From the NCBI GenBank assembly GCA_016933965.1, contig JAFGTS010000055.1, forward strand, positions 24,868 to 88,867: DNA of 64,000 bases. Reading direction: 5' to 3'. Shown one piece after another: positions 43,186-52,025 of this stretch. The DNA comes from Deltaproteobacteria bacterium (GTDB lineage: Bacteria; Desulfobacterota; Syntrophia; Syntrophales; UBA2210). The translations under genes were made by a program, and so were the position numbers. The stretch's first letter is position 1. Each line of letters starts with the position of its first letter. Under the pieces are notes generated by a model that worked only from the letters and a program-made list of their open reading frames with translations, made no database searches and was not told the DNA's origin.

Positions 43186-43567
43186 ATTCCACCCCCTGAC
43201 GTGTTTTCAAACGGTCCGTACCTGCTCGATGGTGCGTACGGTATCGGCCGCGTCACGTTTCTTTTCCGTGATGCCTTCAAGGCTCAGCACCATGGATTAT
43301 AATGAAAAAAAGATATAATTCATAGTGGATTCAAACTATTAATGTAAAAAGTTCACAGGGGGCAGGGATCGGGGATAATGACTCTTTCCATTCGATGTTG
43401 ACGGAGTATTGGTGTGAAATCCGGAATTCGCTCGCGGCATGGCTGGAATTACCGGCTGGAATTACCGGTTGACATGGTCCAATGATACAGTATTATGCTA
43501 CTGTTTACACCAGCATAAACAATCTATTTAAAAACATACTCTTAACCACGCAACGTCGGGTGATCGA
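43186..43567. other. gap upstream of polA
   Basis: About 380 bp between divergent genes. It contains GGCTGGAATTACC as a direct repeat (43441-43466) immediately before a putative polA promoter, and A/T-rich DNA at 43300-43345. No gene is supported. Confidence 0.5.
43469..43496 (+). promoter_or_regulatory. candidate promoter of polA
   Basis: TTGACA (43469-43474), 16-bp spacer, TATTAT (43491-43496), 72 bp before the polA ATG. Both hexamers are close to consensus. Confidence 0.6.
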
Positions 43568-46252
43568 ATGACAGACAACGGGAAGAAATCAACGCTCTAT
43601 CTGATTGACGGCAGCAATTATCTCTACCGGGCCTTCTATGCCATCCGTGAACTTTCCAATTCAAAGGGGTTTCCCACGAACGCGCTCTTTGTGTTCACGA
43701 ACATGCTCATGAAACTTCTCCGTGATTACGATCCGGAGTACCTTGCCGTCGTGTTCGACTCCCGGGGGCCCACCTTCCGGCATGAAATGTACGAAGACTA
43801 CAAGGCGAACAGGAAAGCCATGCCCGATGAGCTCAGTATGCAGGTGCCACGCGTCAAGGAGATCATTCAGGCCTTTTCCCTGCCCGTCATCGAGGAAGAG
43901 GGGCTTGAAGCGGACGACATTATCGGGGCCCTTTCCAGAACATACCGTGAAAAAGGATACAAGGTCGTCATCATATCCGGTGACAAGGATATGATGCAAC
44001 TCGTGTCCGATGATGTTCTGATGGTCGATACCATGAAGGATAAAACCTATGATGTTGCGGCGGTCAACGAGCGGTTCGGTGTGGGGCCCGACAAGGTTAT
44101 CGATATTCTCGGGCTGGCCGGGGATACCTCCGACAATGTTCCCGGTGTTCCCGGTGTCGGGGAAAAGACGGCCCTGGCGCTGATCGAGACTTACGGGTCC
44201 CTTGAAGGCGTGCTTGAACACACCGGTTCCATCAAGAAAGCCAAGCTCAGGGAAAATCTGGAAACCTATGCCAAGCAGGCACGGATGAGTCGCGAGCTCG
44301 TCACGATCCGCACCGATGCCCATATAGAACGGGACGAGAAGGAGCTGTACCGGGGAGAGCCGGACCGGGAAACACTGCGGAAACTCTTCAAGGAATTTGA
44401 ATTCATGTCCTTCCTGAAGAACCTGGACGGCGGCGAAGCGACCGCGGAAGGTATATCGAGCCGCGTGATCCTGAAAACTGCGGAATTTCGTGAATTCCTG
44501 AAACAGTTGAGCGCGGTGAAGGGTTTTTCATTATACGTTCAGCTTTCCCCGCAGGACGCGATCGAAGGTGATATTGCCGGCATGTCCTTCTGTACGGAGC
44601 CGGGAAGTGCCGTATACATACCGGGCGGGTATGGGACGGGGGATAAAGGGGACCATCTTTCCATCGATACGATACTGGCGGGTCTGAAACCGGTTTTTGA
44701 GAACGAAGGGATCCGGAAGGAAGGATACGACCTCAAGAGTGTTCTCATATCGCTGTGGAAAAAAGGAATATCCCTGCGTGGTCCCGCCCGTGACCTGATG
44801 GTTGCCGCCTACGTGCTCAATCCATCCAAGAGGGATTTTTCCCTCGAGGGCGTCTGCCGTGATTACCTCGATCGCGAATTGACGCCCCTCAAGGACCTGA
44901 CGGGTAGCGCGTCAAAAGCCGTTTCCTTTACTACCGTTCCAATTGAAAAGGCCGCGTCCTTTGCCTGTGAACGGGCCGGATCCATCGAGCAGCTTTCCGG
45001 TGTGCTGATGTCGCAGATCCGGGAGGGTGGATTCGAGGACCTCTTCTCCGGGGTCGAAATGCCGTTGATCCCCGTTCTTGCCTCGATGGAAGAAAAGGGG
45101 GTTCTCATAGACGTGAAGCTTCTTCAAGAGATGTCCGAACAGCTCGGACAGCTCATGGCCCTTTCGGAGAAAAAAATATATGAACTTGCCGGGGAAGAGT
45201 TCAACATCAATTCTCCCAAGCAGCTGCAGGTGATCCTCTTTGACAAGCTGAAGCTGCCGAAGGGCAGGAAGACGAAAGAGGGGTATTCAACGGATGTCGA
45301 TGTCCTCACCTTTCTTGCACAGTCCTATGAGCTGCCGGCGGAGATCCTTTCCTACAGGAGTTTCGCGAAACTCCGGTCAACCTATGTCGACGCCCTGCCC
45401 ACCATGGTGAATCCGAGGACGGGACGAATTCATACATCCTATAACCAGACTGTCACCGCCACGGGCCGGCTGTCGAGCAGTGATCCGAACCTTCAGAACA
45501 TCCCGATCCGGACCATGGAGGGAAAACGCATACGACAGGCCTTTATCGTTCCCGAGGGTTATGAAATATTGTCGGCCGATTATTCGCAGATAGAACTGCG
45601 AATACTGGCACATCTCTCGAAGGACGGCGAATTGATACAGGTCTTTGAGTCGGGGGAGGATATTCATACACGGACGGCGTCCAGGATATTCGGCGTCTTT
45701 CCGGAACTGGTGAACAGCGACATGCGTCGACAGGCGAAGGTCATCAATTTCGGCATCATCTATGGAATGAGCCCGTTCGGCCTGGCGAAAGAGCTGGGCA
45801 TAAGTCAGGCCCTTGCGAAGACATATATTGATGAGTATTTCAACCGTTTTCGGGAGGTACGGAGATATATTGATGAGGTGCTGGAGAAGGCCCGCAGGGA
45901 TGGATTTGTCACAACGCTTTTCGGGAGGCGTCGATACATCCCCGAAATAAACGGCAGGAACGCCACGGTCCGCCAGTTCGCGGAACGGACCGCCATCAAT
46001 ACGCCGATCCAGGGCACCGCCGCCGATATCATAAAGGTCGCCATGGTGAACATCTGGAACAGGATGCGGCGGGAAGGCCTCACATCATCAATGATCATGC
46101 AGGTCCATGACGAGCTCGTTTTCGAAATGCCCCTCGAAGAGAAGAAAGTCCTCACGGACCTTGTAAAAGTAGAAATGGAAGGCGTTATTACCCTTAACGT
46201 TCCTCTTCTGGTCAGCATCTATTCCGGGAAGAACTGGGATGAAGCGCATTGA
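43568..46252 (+). CDS. polA: DNA polymerase I
   Basis: An 894-residue family A polymerase. Residues 1-290 are the 5'-3' nuclease (LYLIDGSNYLYRAFYA, FDSRGPTFRHE, GLEADDIIGAL, SGDKDMMQLV, LAGDTSDNVPGVPGVG). Residues about 490-894 are the polymerase (TATGRLSSSDPNLQNIP, DYSQIELRILAHLS, RRQAKVINFGIIYGMS, QVHDELVFE). The middle domain (about 300-480) has the place but not the residues of the 3'-5' exonuclease: GFSLYVQLSP where FDTET is expected, and CERAG where the AEDAD-type Asp is expected. So it probably lacks proofreading. It acts in repair and Okazaki-fragment processing. Confidence 0.96.
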   Translation: MTDNGKKSTLYLIDGSNYLYRAFYAIRELSNSKGFPTNALFVFTNMLMKLLRDYDPEYLAVVFDSRGPTFRHEMYEDYKANRKAMPDELSMQVPRVKEIIQAFSLPVIEEEGLEADDIIGALSRTYREKGYKVVIISGDKDMMQLVSDDVLMVDTMKDKTYDVAAVNERFGVGPDKVIDILGLAGDTSDNVPGVPGVGEKTALALIETYGSLEGVLEHTGSIKKAKLRENLETYAKQARMSRELVTIRTDAHIERDEKELYRGEPDRETLRKLFKEFEFMSFLKNLDGGEATAEGISSRVILKTAEFREFLKQLSAVKGFSLYVQLSPQDAIEGDIAGMSFCTEPGSAVYIPGGYGTGDKGDHLSIDTILAGLKPVFENEGIRKEGYDLKSVLISLWKKGISLRGPARDLMVAAYVLNPSKRDFSLEGVCRDYLDRELTPLKDLTGSASKAVSFTTVPIEKAASFACERAGSIEQLSGVLMSQIREGGFEDLFSGVEMPLIPVLASMEEKGVLIDVKLLQEMSEQLGQLMALSEKKIYELAGEEFNINSPKQLQVILFDKLKLPKGRKTKEGYSTDVDVLTFLAQSYELPAEILSYRSFAKLRSTYVDALPTMVNPRTGRIHTSYNQTVTATGRLSSSDPNLQNIPIRTMEGKRIRQAFIVPEGYEILSADYSQIELRILAHLSKDGELIQVFESGEDIHTRTASRIFGVFPELVNSDMRRQAKVINFGIIYGMSPFGLAKELGISQALAKTYIDEYFNRFREVRRYIDEVLEKARRDGFVTTLFGRRRYIPEINGRNATVRQFAERTAINTPIQGTAADIIKVAMVNIWNRMRREGLTSSMIMQVHDELVFEMPLEEKKVLTDLVKVEMEGVITLNVPLLVSIYSGKNWDEAH

Positions 46253-46343
46253 TGATGAACCGGATGAGTGAGCGGTGAAATTTTTTTCTTGGAATTTATT
46301 GCGAGTCGCTATAGAGTAAATCAATTATGGGGAGTTGAGAACC

Positions 46344-46742
46344 ATGGCTGCCAAAACACTGTATGACATCGTCATGGAAAAACTGAAACGGGGGGAGGTT
46401 TCAATCGGTGTCAACAAGGGGTATTCACTGGCCACCTACGCCAAGGTCACGAAAAACCCCCTCGTAAAATTATTCCATTTCATGGCTTACCTTTATACTC
46501 ACCCCTTTATCATCATCGGTGTTGTCATCGCACTTGTCTACTATGAAAAATATCCCTGGATTTTCTATTATCTTCTGAGCATTTTTTTCCTTCTGCTGAT
46601 AGAGGGCTTTGTTCATGAAAAGGTGGCCATAACCACCTCTGTCCGGGACAGGCAGACCTTTGACGAGCTTCACCGCCGGGGCGTCATTAAAATCAAGGAA
46701 AAACCCAAGGACAGTAGTGACAGCAAGATAAAATACAAGTGA
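46344..46742 (+). CDS. small membrane protein of unknown function
   Basis: A 132-residue protein with two adjacent membrane helices (about 45-65 and 70-90, PFIIIGVVIALVYY and IFYYLLSIFFLLLIEGF) and basic ends (KIKEKPKD...KIKYK). The ATG at 46344 has GGGGAG ten bases before it; an in-frame TTG at 46335 is less likely. It follows polA by 91 bp and is convergent with the TPM lipoprotein gene. I do not recognise the family. Confidence 0.65.
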   Translation: MAAKTLYDIVMEKLKRGEVSIGVNKGYSLATYAKVTKNPLVKLFHFMAYLYTHPFIIIGVVIALVYYEKYPWIFYYLLSIFFLLLIEGFVHEKVAITTSVRDRQTFDELHRRGVIKIKEKPKDSSDSKIKYK

Positions 46743-46770
46743 GGGGTCAGCAATTGGCCCACATATACGT

Positions 46771-47817
46771 TCATTGCCCCTTCTCGTGGGGAAACCCATT
46801 CTTGTCGAAATATACATCCTTGAAAGCAAACATGTACGGGTGGCTTTGATCTCGGAAGAACCACTGGTTCAGGTGATTGAACCCGATAGCCCTGTTCATG
46901 CCGGCGAAATCAAGCATCCAGCCTTCGTGCCCCCGGGTAAGGAAGTAAGGATTTCTTCCACGGTCCGAAAGAGGGAAGCGGATGACCGCCCGGTCGTCCG
47001 TCACGATAACCCGAGCTACGCCAAGGCCTGTTTCCAGTTTTCTTGATTCATTGTCCTGTTGTGCGTCCGTGACGGTCCACCCCTTGAAGAACCGCCGGCT
47101 CTCAGGCGTATAGAGCGCAAGGTCGGGGTCTTTGATATGAAGGCGCAGCAGTTTCTGGTACTGCCCGAGCGTCTCAAGGGGGGAGGGCCGGGCGCCGAAC
47201 TCCGTGGCGAGCACTGAGCGTTCCTTTTCCGGGGCCCCCTTCCCGATCTTAACGGTCGCCTCCGCGCCTGCCCCGCCGGAATAATGGACCGTTTCCGCTG
47301 TTTCTCCGGTGCCTGTCCGGTCATACTCATTATCGATGGTGCCGTAAGCTTTTTCCACCAGAAGCTCAGCGGCGGCCTCGATGCCGTTGCCCACTGTTCC
47401 CGACTCGAAAAATGGGGTCATCTGCCGGCGTTCGATATACCCGACGAACCCGTCGGGGAAGATCCCTTCCAGATCGTAGCCGATTTCCAGGCGGACCTGA
47501 CGCCCCGGGGGATCGATCAGGAAAAGGACACCCCGTGCCCCCCGCGTCTTTTTCCCCAGTTCGGAACGATCGAAGATGTCAACCGCCGTTGTGCCGATGT
47601 CGGCCGGGCTTTCCTTGAGAATGACGGTCTTGATGTGAATATCCAGGTCTTCAAGAAGTTTTTCGCTCATGCGGGCAATACGGATTTTCTCACCTGCCGT
47701 GAGGAGGCCCGCCCGGTCATCGATAAAATCCCCTTCGCTGTTGCCCCTCGTGCATCCCCAACAGAGAAGCGAGCATCCCAGCAGAAAGACTATGAAAATC
47801 CGTATTCGCGGCATCAT
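46771..47817 (-). CDS. TPM-domain lipoprotein
   Basis: A 348-residue exported protein. The signal segment (3-20) has two possible lipobox cysteines, LLGC (Cys15) and CWGC (Cys22). Residues about 30-160 match the TPM domain (FIDDRAGLLTAGEKIRI, DIHIKTVILKESPADIG, GVLFLIDPPGRQVRLEIGYDLEG, FVGYIERRQMTPFF), found in exported proteins linked with photosystem assembly or phosphatase-like activity. The C-terminal 150 residues form an extra unassigned alpha/beta domain. Located in the periplasm or on a membrane; function unknown. Confidence 0.82.
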   Translation of the reverse strand: MMPRIRIFIVFLLGCSLLCWGCTRGNSEGDFIDDRAGLLTAGEKIRIARMSEKLLEDLDIHIKTVILKESPADIGTTAVDIFDRSELGKKTRGARGVLFLIDPPGRQVRLEIGYDLEGIFPDGFVGYIERRQMTPFFESGTVGNGIEAAAELLVEKAYGTIDNEYDRTGTGETAETVHYSGGAGAEATVKIGKGAPEKERSVLATEFGARPSPLETLGQYQKLLRLHIKDPDLALYTPESRRFFKGWTVTDAQQDNESRKLETGLGVARVIVTDDRAVIRFPLSDRGRNPYFLTRGHEGWMLDFAGMNRAIGFNHLNQWFFRDQSHPYMFAFKDVYFDKNGFPHEKGQ

Positions 47818-48118
47818 TGACGTTCACCTTGTTTTGTTCGTTCTTTTTACTTGTATATACAGTGAGCCCTTACTCTGACAGCATGGATCCGTTCTTCGGC
47901 CTCCCGGATGTCCCCCTCATCTTTCACTGCAGGCGCTGATCCCTTCACATGCGGCCGCCATGCGATCTCGTTGTCTCGGGATTATACCGGTGGCGTTAAA
48001 AAATTTCAAAGGGATATACCTGGTGTTGCTCGAATCATGATCCGTCTGTTTTTTCTATAAGGTTCCGGAAAACTGTGTTATCAATACCGGCATTACCGAT
48101 GGCTTGAAGGGACCGCCC
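47818..48118. other. gap between divergent genes
   Basis: About 300 bp between the TPM lipoprotein and the DUF1571/LysM gene. I see ribosome sites at both ends (AAGGTGAACGTCA on the minus strand, AAGGGA on the plus strand) but no convincing promoter hexamers, repeat or gene. Confidence 0.4.
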
Positions 48119-49030
48119 GTGGATATGACAGGTGCGAGAAAAACCGGTGTGCCGATCCTCCTGATCGGCCTTTTGGCGGCATTCATTCTGTGGAGCATGC
48201 CCGCGGACACCGAGGCCGCCGGAAAAGGAGAGATTCCTCCGGACCCGGTGAACCTTATCCTGAAAATGCCCCGGCATTTTGAGCCGGTGCAGGACTACAC
48301 GACCCTTCTCCTGAAACGGGAAGACATGGGAGGGACCTTCGCCCGCGAAACCACCTTCATGAAATTCCGCCGGCCCTTCGATGTGTACATGAAGTGGACC
48401 GAGGCCCCTCACAAGGGCCGTGAGCTGCTCTTTCGAAAAGGGGTGAATGACGACAAGCTGCTTGTTCATGAAGGAGGATTCCTTGGCCTTGTGAATGTCT
48501 CCCTCGATCCCCTCGGCTCGATGGCGATGAAGGATAATCATCATCCTGTGAGCGATGTCGGTATCGGTTCGTTGACTGAGCAGGTTGTGGAAGGACTGAA
48601 GAGGGGGCTTGAGCGAGGGGACGTAACCGTTACCTATGGCGGTACGGTAGGGCTTGAAGAGCGGGAAGCACATGTCTGTAAGGTGCAATTTCCTGAAAAA
48701 CGGGAGGGCTTCGTCGTCATTGCCGGGAAGGGTGATACTCTCTGGGACATCGCGGCCATGACCGGTCGGGACATGCGTGTCATTCTTCTATCCAATGACG
48801 GCATCGATGATTCCGGTGACATCAGGGAAGGACAGGAGGTCTTTGTTCCCTTTCATTACTGCCGGAGATACGTTATCTATATCGATATCCAGTGGGGAAT
48901 TCCTCTCAGGATCGATATCTACGATTGGGAAAACCGCCTCTATGAATCATATTATTATTCCCGGCTGTGCATCAATACTGGTCTCGGCGACGTGGATTTC
49001 GATCCGGACAACGAGGAATACGATTTCTGA
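48119..49030 (+). CDS. exported DUF1571-like protein with LysM-type domain
   Basis: A protein of about 303 residues with a hydrophobic N-terminal segment (about 8-26) ending in AADTEAAG, a likely signal peptide. Residues 45-200 resemble DUF1571 (YTTLLLKREDMGG, KFRRPFDVYMKW, GRELLFRKG, DNHHPVSDVGIGSL). A LysM-like segment interrupts the domain at about 205-250 (AGKGDTLWDIAAMTGRDM... ILLSND...EGQEVFVP), after which DUF1571-like strands resume (YVIYIDIQWGIPLRIDIYDWE). This nested arrangement suggests peptidoglycan attachment. GTG at 48119 and ATG at 48125 are alternative starts. Confidence 0.75.
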   Translation: MDMTGARKTGVPILLIGLLAAFILWSMPADTEAAGKGEIPPDPVNLILKMPRHFEPVQDYTTLLLKREDMGGTFARETTFMKFRRPFDVYMKWTEAPHKGRELLFRKGVNDDKLLVHEGGFLGLVNVSLDPLGSMAMKDNHHPVSDVGIGSLTEQVVEGLKRGLERGDVTVTYGGTVGLEEREAHVCKVQFPEKREGFVVIAGKGDTLWDIAAMTGRDMRVILLSNDGIDDSGDIREGQEVFVPFHYCRRYVIYIDIQWGIPLRIDIYDWENRLYESYYYSRLCINTGLGDVDFDPDNEEYDF

Positions 49031-49081
49031 ACGGGCTGTACGGAAAAGTACCAGGACACATACCGTTGAGGAGGGAACACC

Positions 49082-49909
49082 ATGTCCATACGACCCGGAT
49101 GGTGGATGACGCTTCAGGCGACGTTCTATCCCCTTATTCGAAAGCTCCTCAGAGAAACGCAGACCACCCGGGCTGGCAAGCTCGCCGCATATTTCAGCGT
49201 TCCCCTTCTCAGTGGGAAAAATTTCAACATTACCTATTTGCCGATCAACCGGGATGTTTCAGGAGATGGCCATTCCTTTGTTCCGGAGATCGTGCTCGAA
49301 GAGGTCATCCGAAACTCCTCGCACCGGGCGATCATCAGGCGCTGTACCTGCCGGGATGGCAACCGCTGTGAGAATCATTCCGTGGAACTCGGCTGCCTCC
49401 TGCTCGGTGAAGGCGCACACGAGATCGATGAAGGGGTCAGCAGGCATGTCAGCGTCGAGGAGGCGCTGGCGCACATGAGAACATGCATTGACAACGGTTT
49501 GATACCCTTTGTGGGACGGTTCCGGGCGGATAATATCATATGGGGCGTTCGGGACCGCGGCCGGCTCCTCACTATCTGCTTCTGCTGCCGCTGCTGCTGC
49601 ATCATTCTGAATTCCGTAAAATATCTTCCGGCCGTTTCTCAGGACGGGCTCATCAGGCTCAAGGGATTGGAGATCCTGACGGACCCCGGCATGTGTACCG
49701 GGTGCGGCATCTGTATAGATGAATGCTTCATGGATGCGCGAGCGCTTGATCAGCAGGGGATGGTAACGCACGATGCGTCTCTGTGCAAAGGGTGCGGCCG
49801 ATGTATCACGGTGTGTCCCGAAAAAGCGGTGACGGCGTCCGTGAGTGACGTACAGGAAGCCGCTGCCGAAGTATGGGGCCGGATCGAGGGGCTCATCGAT
49901 TACCGCTGA
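49082..49909 (+). CDS. ferredoxin-like Fe-S protein, paralogue 2 of 3
   Basis: A 275-residue protein with two C-terminal clusters, CTGCGICIDEC (205-215) and CKGCGRCITVCP (235-246). Before them are CTC (88-90), an EEALAHMRTCIDNGLI block (about 126-141), and the dense motif CFCCRCCC (166-173). The order CxC, helical block, CxCCxCCC, 2[4Fe-4S] is shared with the protein at 49952 and, in reduced form, at 42280. A GAGGAGGGAAC site precedes the ATG. It is downstream of the DUF1571/LysM gene by 51 bp. It could be an electron-transfer or metal-sensing protein. Confidence 0.8.
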   Translation: MSIRPGWWMTLQATFYPLIRKLLRETQTTRAGKLAAYFSVPLLSGKNFNITYLPINRDVSGDGHSFVPEIVLEEVIRNSSHRAIIRRCTCRDGNRCENHSVELGCLLLGEGAHEIDEGVSRHVSVEEALAHMRTCIDNGLIPFVGRFRADNIIWGVRDRGRLLTICFCCRCCCIILNSVKYLPAVSQDGLIRLKGLEILTDPGMCTGCGICIDECFMDARALDQQGMVTHDASLCKGCGRCITVCPEKAVTASVSDVQEAAAEVWGRIEGLIDYR

Positions 49910-49951
49910 CCGTATCCGCTGCCGGTAACCGTCGGTTTGTCACCATTCCGC

Positions 49952-51037
49952 TTACTTGTAGCCGGTAAAATCGACGCCGCGCCGGCGACCCCGTTCCTCG
50001 AACCATTCCTCTTCCGTCACCGGCGGGGGCGTCAGCTTATCCGGCTCTTTCCTGACGAACCGGATCGCTTCCGTCGGGCAGGTACTGATGCACAGTCCGC
50101 AGCCGATGCAGCGTTCCGGGATGACCCGGTATTCACCGTTCACTTCTTCGATCGCTTTGACCTGGCACCGTTCATCGGCACAAATACCGCAACCGCTGCA
50201 CCGGTCGGCATCGATCTGCGCGCAGTAATGCGAATTGACGACGGATGACGCCGGAATGCCGAGTTCCATTATGGACCGCAGCACGCCGCAACAGCAACCG
50301 CAGCAGTTGCAGATGAATATCTGACCGTTCTGGATATTGCCGGTAAGATGGACCAGCCCCGCTTCCTCGCATTGTCTCAGAAGTTCATATGCTTCGTCCC
50401 TCGTGATAACGCGGCCCAGGGGGCTGTCGTCGAAGATGCCGGGGACGGGCGCGATGGCGAGACACACTTCGAGAGGACGACTGCAGGGATTACCCAGAAG
50501 CCCCTGTTCCTTCTTGCAGATGCATTCATTCACCAGGAACGACTGGCCCTGCTCGATCAGGGTCGATACTTTTTCATAGGGCAACGCCTGGTGCTGCAGG
50601 AATATTTCTTCCTCAACGGGCAGGACCTGCATCAACTGGGGGGTATGTTCGAAGAACTGCCGGGCGAAGGTCGGTGCGTATTCCTCCATCAGTTCGGCGA
50701 ATTCCCGATCAATGCGGCCGAGCTGGAATTCGTATATCCCGAATATCCAGGGCATCATTTTGAAATAGCGGGTTTCCCCGAACTGCAGAGCAAAGAGCTG
50801 GCCGGCTTCCCCCATGGATATGAGCAGCTCCTCGAGACCCTCGAGCGGCCGTCCGGTCCGCCGCGCCACATCCTCCGCCGTTTCGAAGGTCAACCTCATG
50901 TCACAGAAGAGGGCCGCCTGCTCCGGAGTAAAGACCTTCTTCAGCAGTTTGATCTCAACACCGCTTTCCGTTGCCGGGAATCCGTTGGGAAGGGTATCGA
51001 GTACCTTTGCAACGTTCAGGTAGATCTCATCGCTCAT
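49952..51037 (-). CDS. ferredoxin-like Fe-S protein with N-terminal helical domain, paralogue 3 of 3
   Basis: A 361-residue protein. The N-terminal 130 residues look like a winged-helix domain (FTPEQAALFCDMRLTFETAEDVARRTG split over two helices). Then follow CIC (172-174), ITRDEAYELLRQCEEAGLVH (211-230), CNCCGCCC (243-250), and two [4Fe-4S] motifs CSGCGICADERC (280-291, long last spacing) and CIGCGLCISTCP (310-321). It is convergent with paralogue 2, with 42 bp between stops, and 7 bp downstream of the TetR gene, so it probably belongs to the TetR operon. Confidence 0.82.
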   Translation of the reverse strand: MSDEIYLNVAKVLDTLPNGFPATESGVEIKLLKKVFTPEQAALFCDMRLTFETAEDVARRTGRPLEGLEELLISMGEAGQLFALQFGETRYFKMMPWIFGIYEFQLGRIDREFAELMEEYAPTFARQFFEHTPQLMQVLPVEEEIFLQHQALPYEKVSTLIEQGQSFLVNECICKKEQGLLGNPCSRPLEVCLAIAPVPGIFDDSPLGRVITRDEAYELLRQCEEAGLVHLTGNIQNGQIFICNCCGCCCGVLRSIMELGIPASSVVNSHYCAQIDADRCSGCGICADERCQVKAIEEVNGEYRVIPERCIGCGLCISTCPTEAIRFVRKEPDKLTPPPVTEEEWFEERGRRRGVDFTGYK

Positions 51038-51044
51038 GATCGCA

Positions 51045-51719
51045 TCACCTGGCCCTATACTCCAGGGTGTGTGTCAGGGATATCTCTATGTTCTCCATGA
51101 AATAGGCAAAAAATTCCTCGGCGCTCATCTGATAGGTTTCCTCAAAAAACACATTGCGCATTGAAACGGTCTGCAGGACACCGAGCATCTGAGCCCAGAG
51201 AAGGATCATGAGGTGCTGTGGTTTGTGGGAGGTTTTAATGGAGCCATCGGTAATGCCCTGCTTGATCGTGGAGAGGAAGATATCGATCGTGGCGTCGTTC
51301 ACTTTCTGGCACTCGGCCATGAAGAAACCGTCCGTTTCCGGATCCATCGTCCTGCCGTATGCGTAATTCCGCGTGAAGAATTTTACGATGAGTTCAATGT
51401 ACGCGGCATTTTCCTGAAAGAACTGGTAATAGGCCGTTGCCAGCGAGCGAAGGCACTCGAGTCCGATGTTATCCGTGATGAGAGCCTTGTCAACGGCATT
51501 GTATATCATGTTCAGCTTTCGCAGGACCACGGCGGCGATCAGGTCTTCCTTGTTCTTGAAATAGAGATAGAGAGTCTGCTTTGTGTAGCCGGCCGCCCGG
51601 GCGATCCGTTCCATCGTGGTCTGCTCCACGCCCTGCGATAGAAAGAGTTTTTCAGCTATATCGATTATTCGGTCCTGCCGCTGCCGGCGTTCCCATGTCT
51701 TACGGTCTTCGATTTCCAT
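51045..51719 (-). CDS. TetR-family transcriptional regulator
   Basis: A 224-residue repressor if started at ATG 51719 (MEIEDRKTWERRQRQ), the usual distance before the helix-turn-helix (QDRIIDIAEKLFLSQG, TMERIARAAGYTKQTLYLYF, KNKEDLIAAVV). Starts up to 51797 are open and would add 26 residues. The C-terminal helical domain binds an unknown ligand. It is followed by Fe-S paralogue 3 and divergent from the CrtI-like oxidoreductase gene. Palindromes in the shared gap are candidate operators, so it may control both directions. Confidence 0.88.
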   Translation of the reverse strand: MEIEDRKTWERRQRQDRIIDIAEKLFLSQGVEQTTMERIARAAGYTKQTLYLYFKNKEDLIAAVVLRKLNMIYNAVDKALITDNIGLECLRSLATAYYQFFQENAAYIELIVKFFTRNYAYGRTMDPETDGFFMAECQKVNDATIDIFLSTIKQGITDGSIKTSHKPQHLMILLWAQMLGVLQTVSMRNVFFEETYQMSAEEFFAYFMENIEISLTHTLEYRAR

Positions 51720-51871
51720 TTTCTGCGAGCTCCATTCGTCCCTTGTTTTCAAAGCGGGAAGGCCGGTCATTTTGATGTGCCATGGTGACGGCATCATAAC
51801 AGACCACTCCGTTTTTGAGAAGTCATTTCATTCGTACCATTCGAAGGCTGTCGCCGTGTTCAATATTTCAG

Positions 51872-51926
51872 TTGACAGCAATGAAGTTTATCGCTATGTG
51901 TGACCATAGTCAAATGTAATTTACAT
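51872..51926 (+). promoter_or_regulatory. promoter with overlapping palindromes (TetR operator candidates)
   Basis: TTGACA (51872-51877), 17 bp, TATGTG (51895-51900) form a promoter for the oxidoreductase gene. Immediately downstream are TGAC-CATA-GTCA (51901-51912) and the perfect ATGTAA-T-TTACAT (51914-51926). Binding here would block transcription. The remainder of 51720-52025 holds one more weak inverted repeat, AAGTA/TACTT. Confidence 0.5.
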
Positions 51927-52025
51927 GAATAAAATCAATGTTAAGTACTGTAATACTTCGGTGATGTTGATGGAATTTCGATACAAAGGGTAAGGCGCGG
52001 GACATGACGAAAGGAGGCCCCCTGG

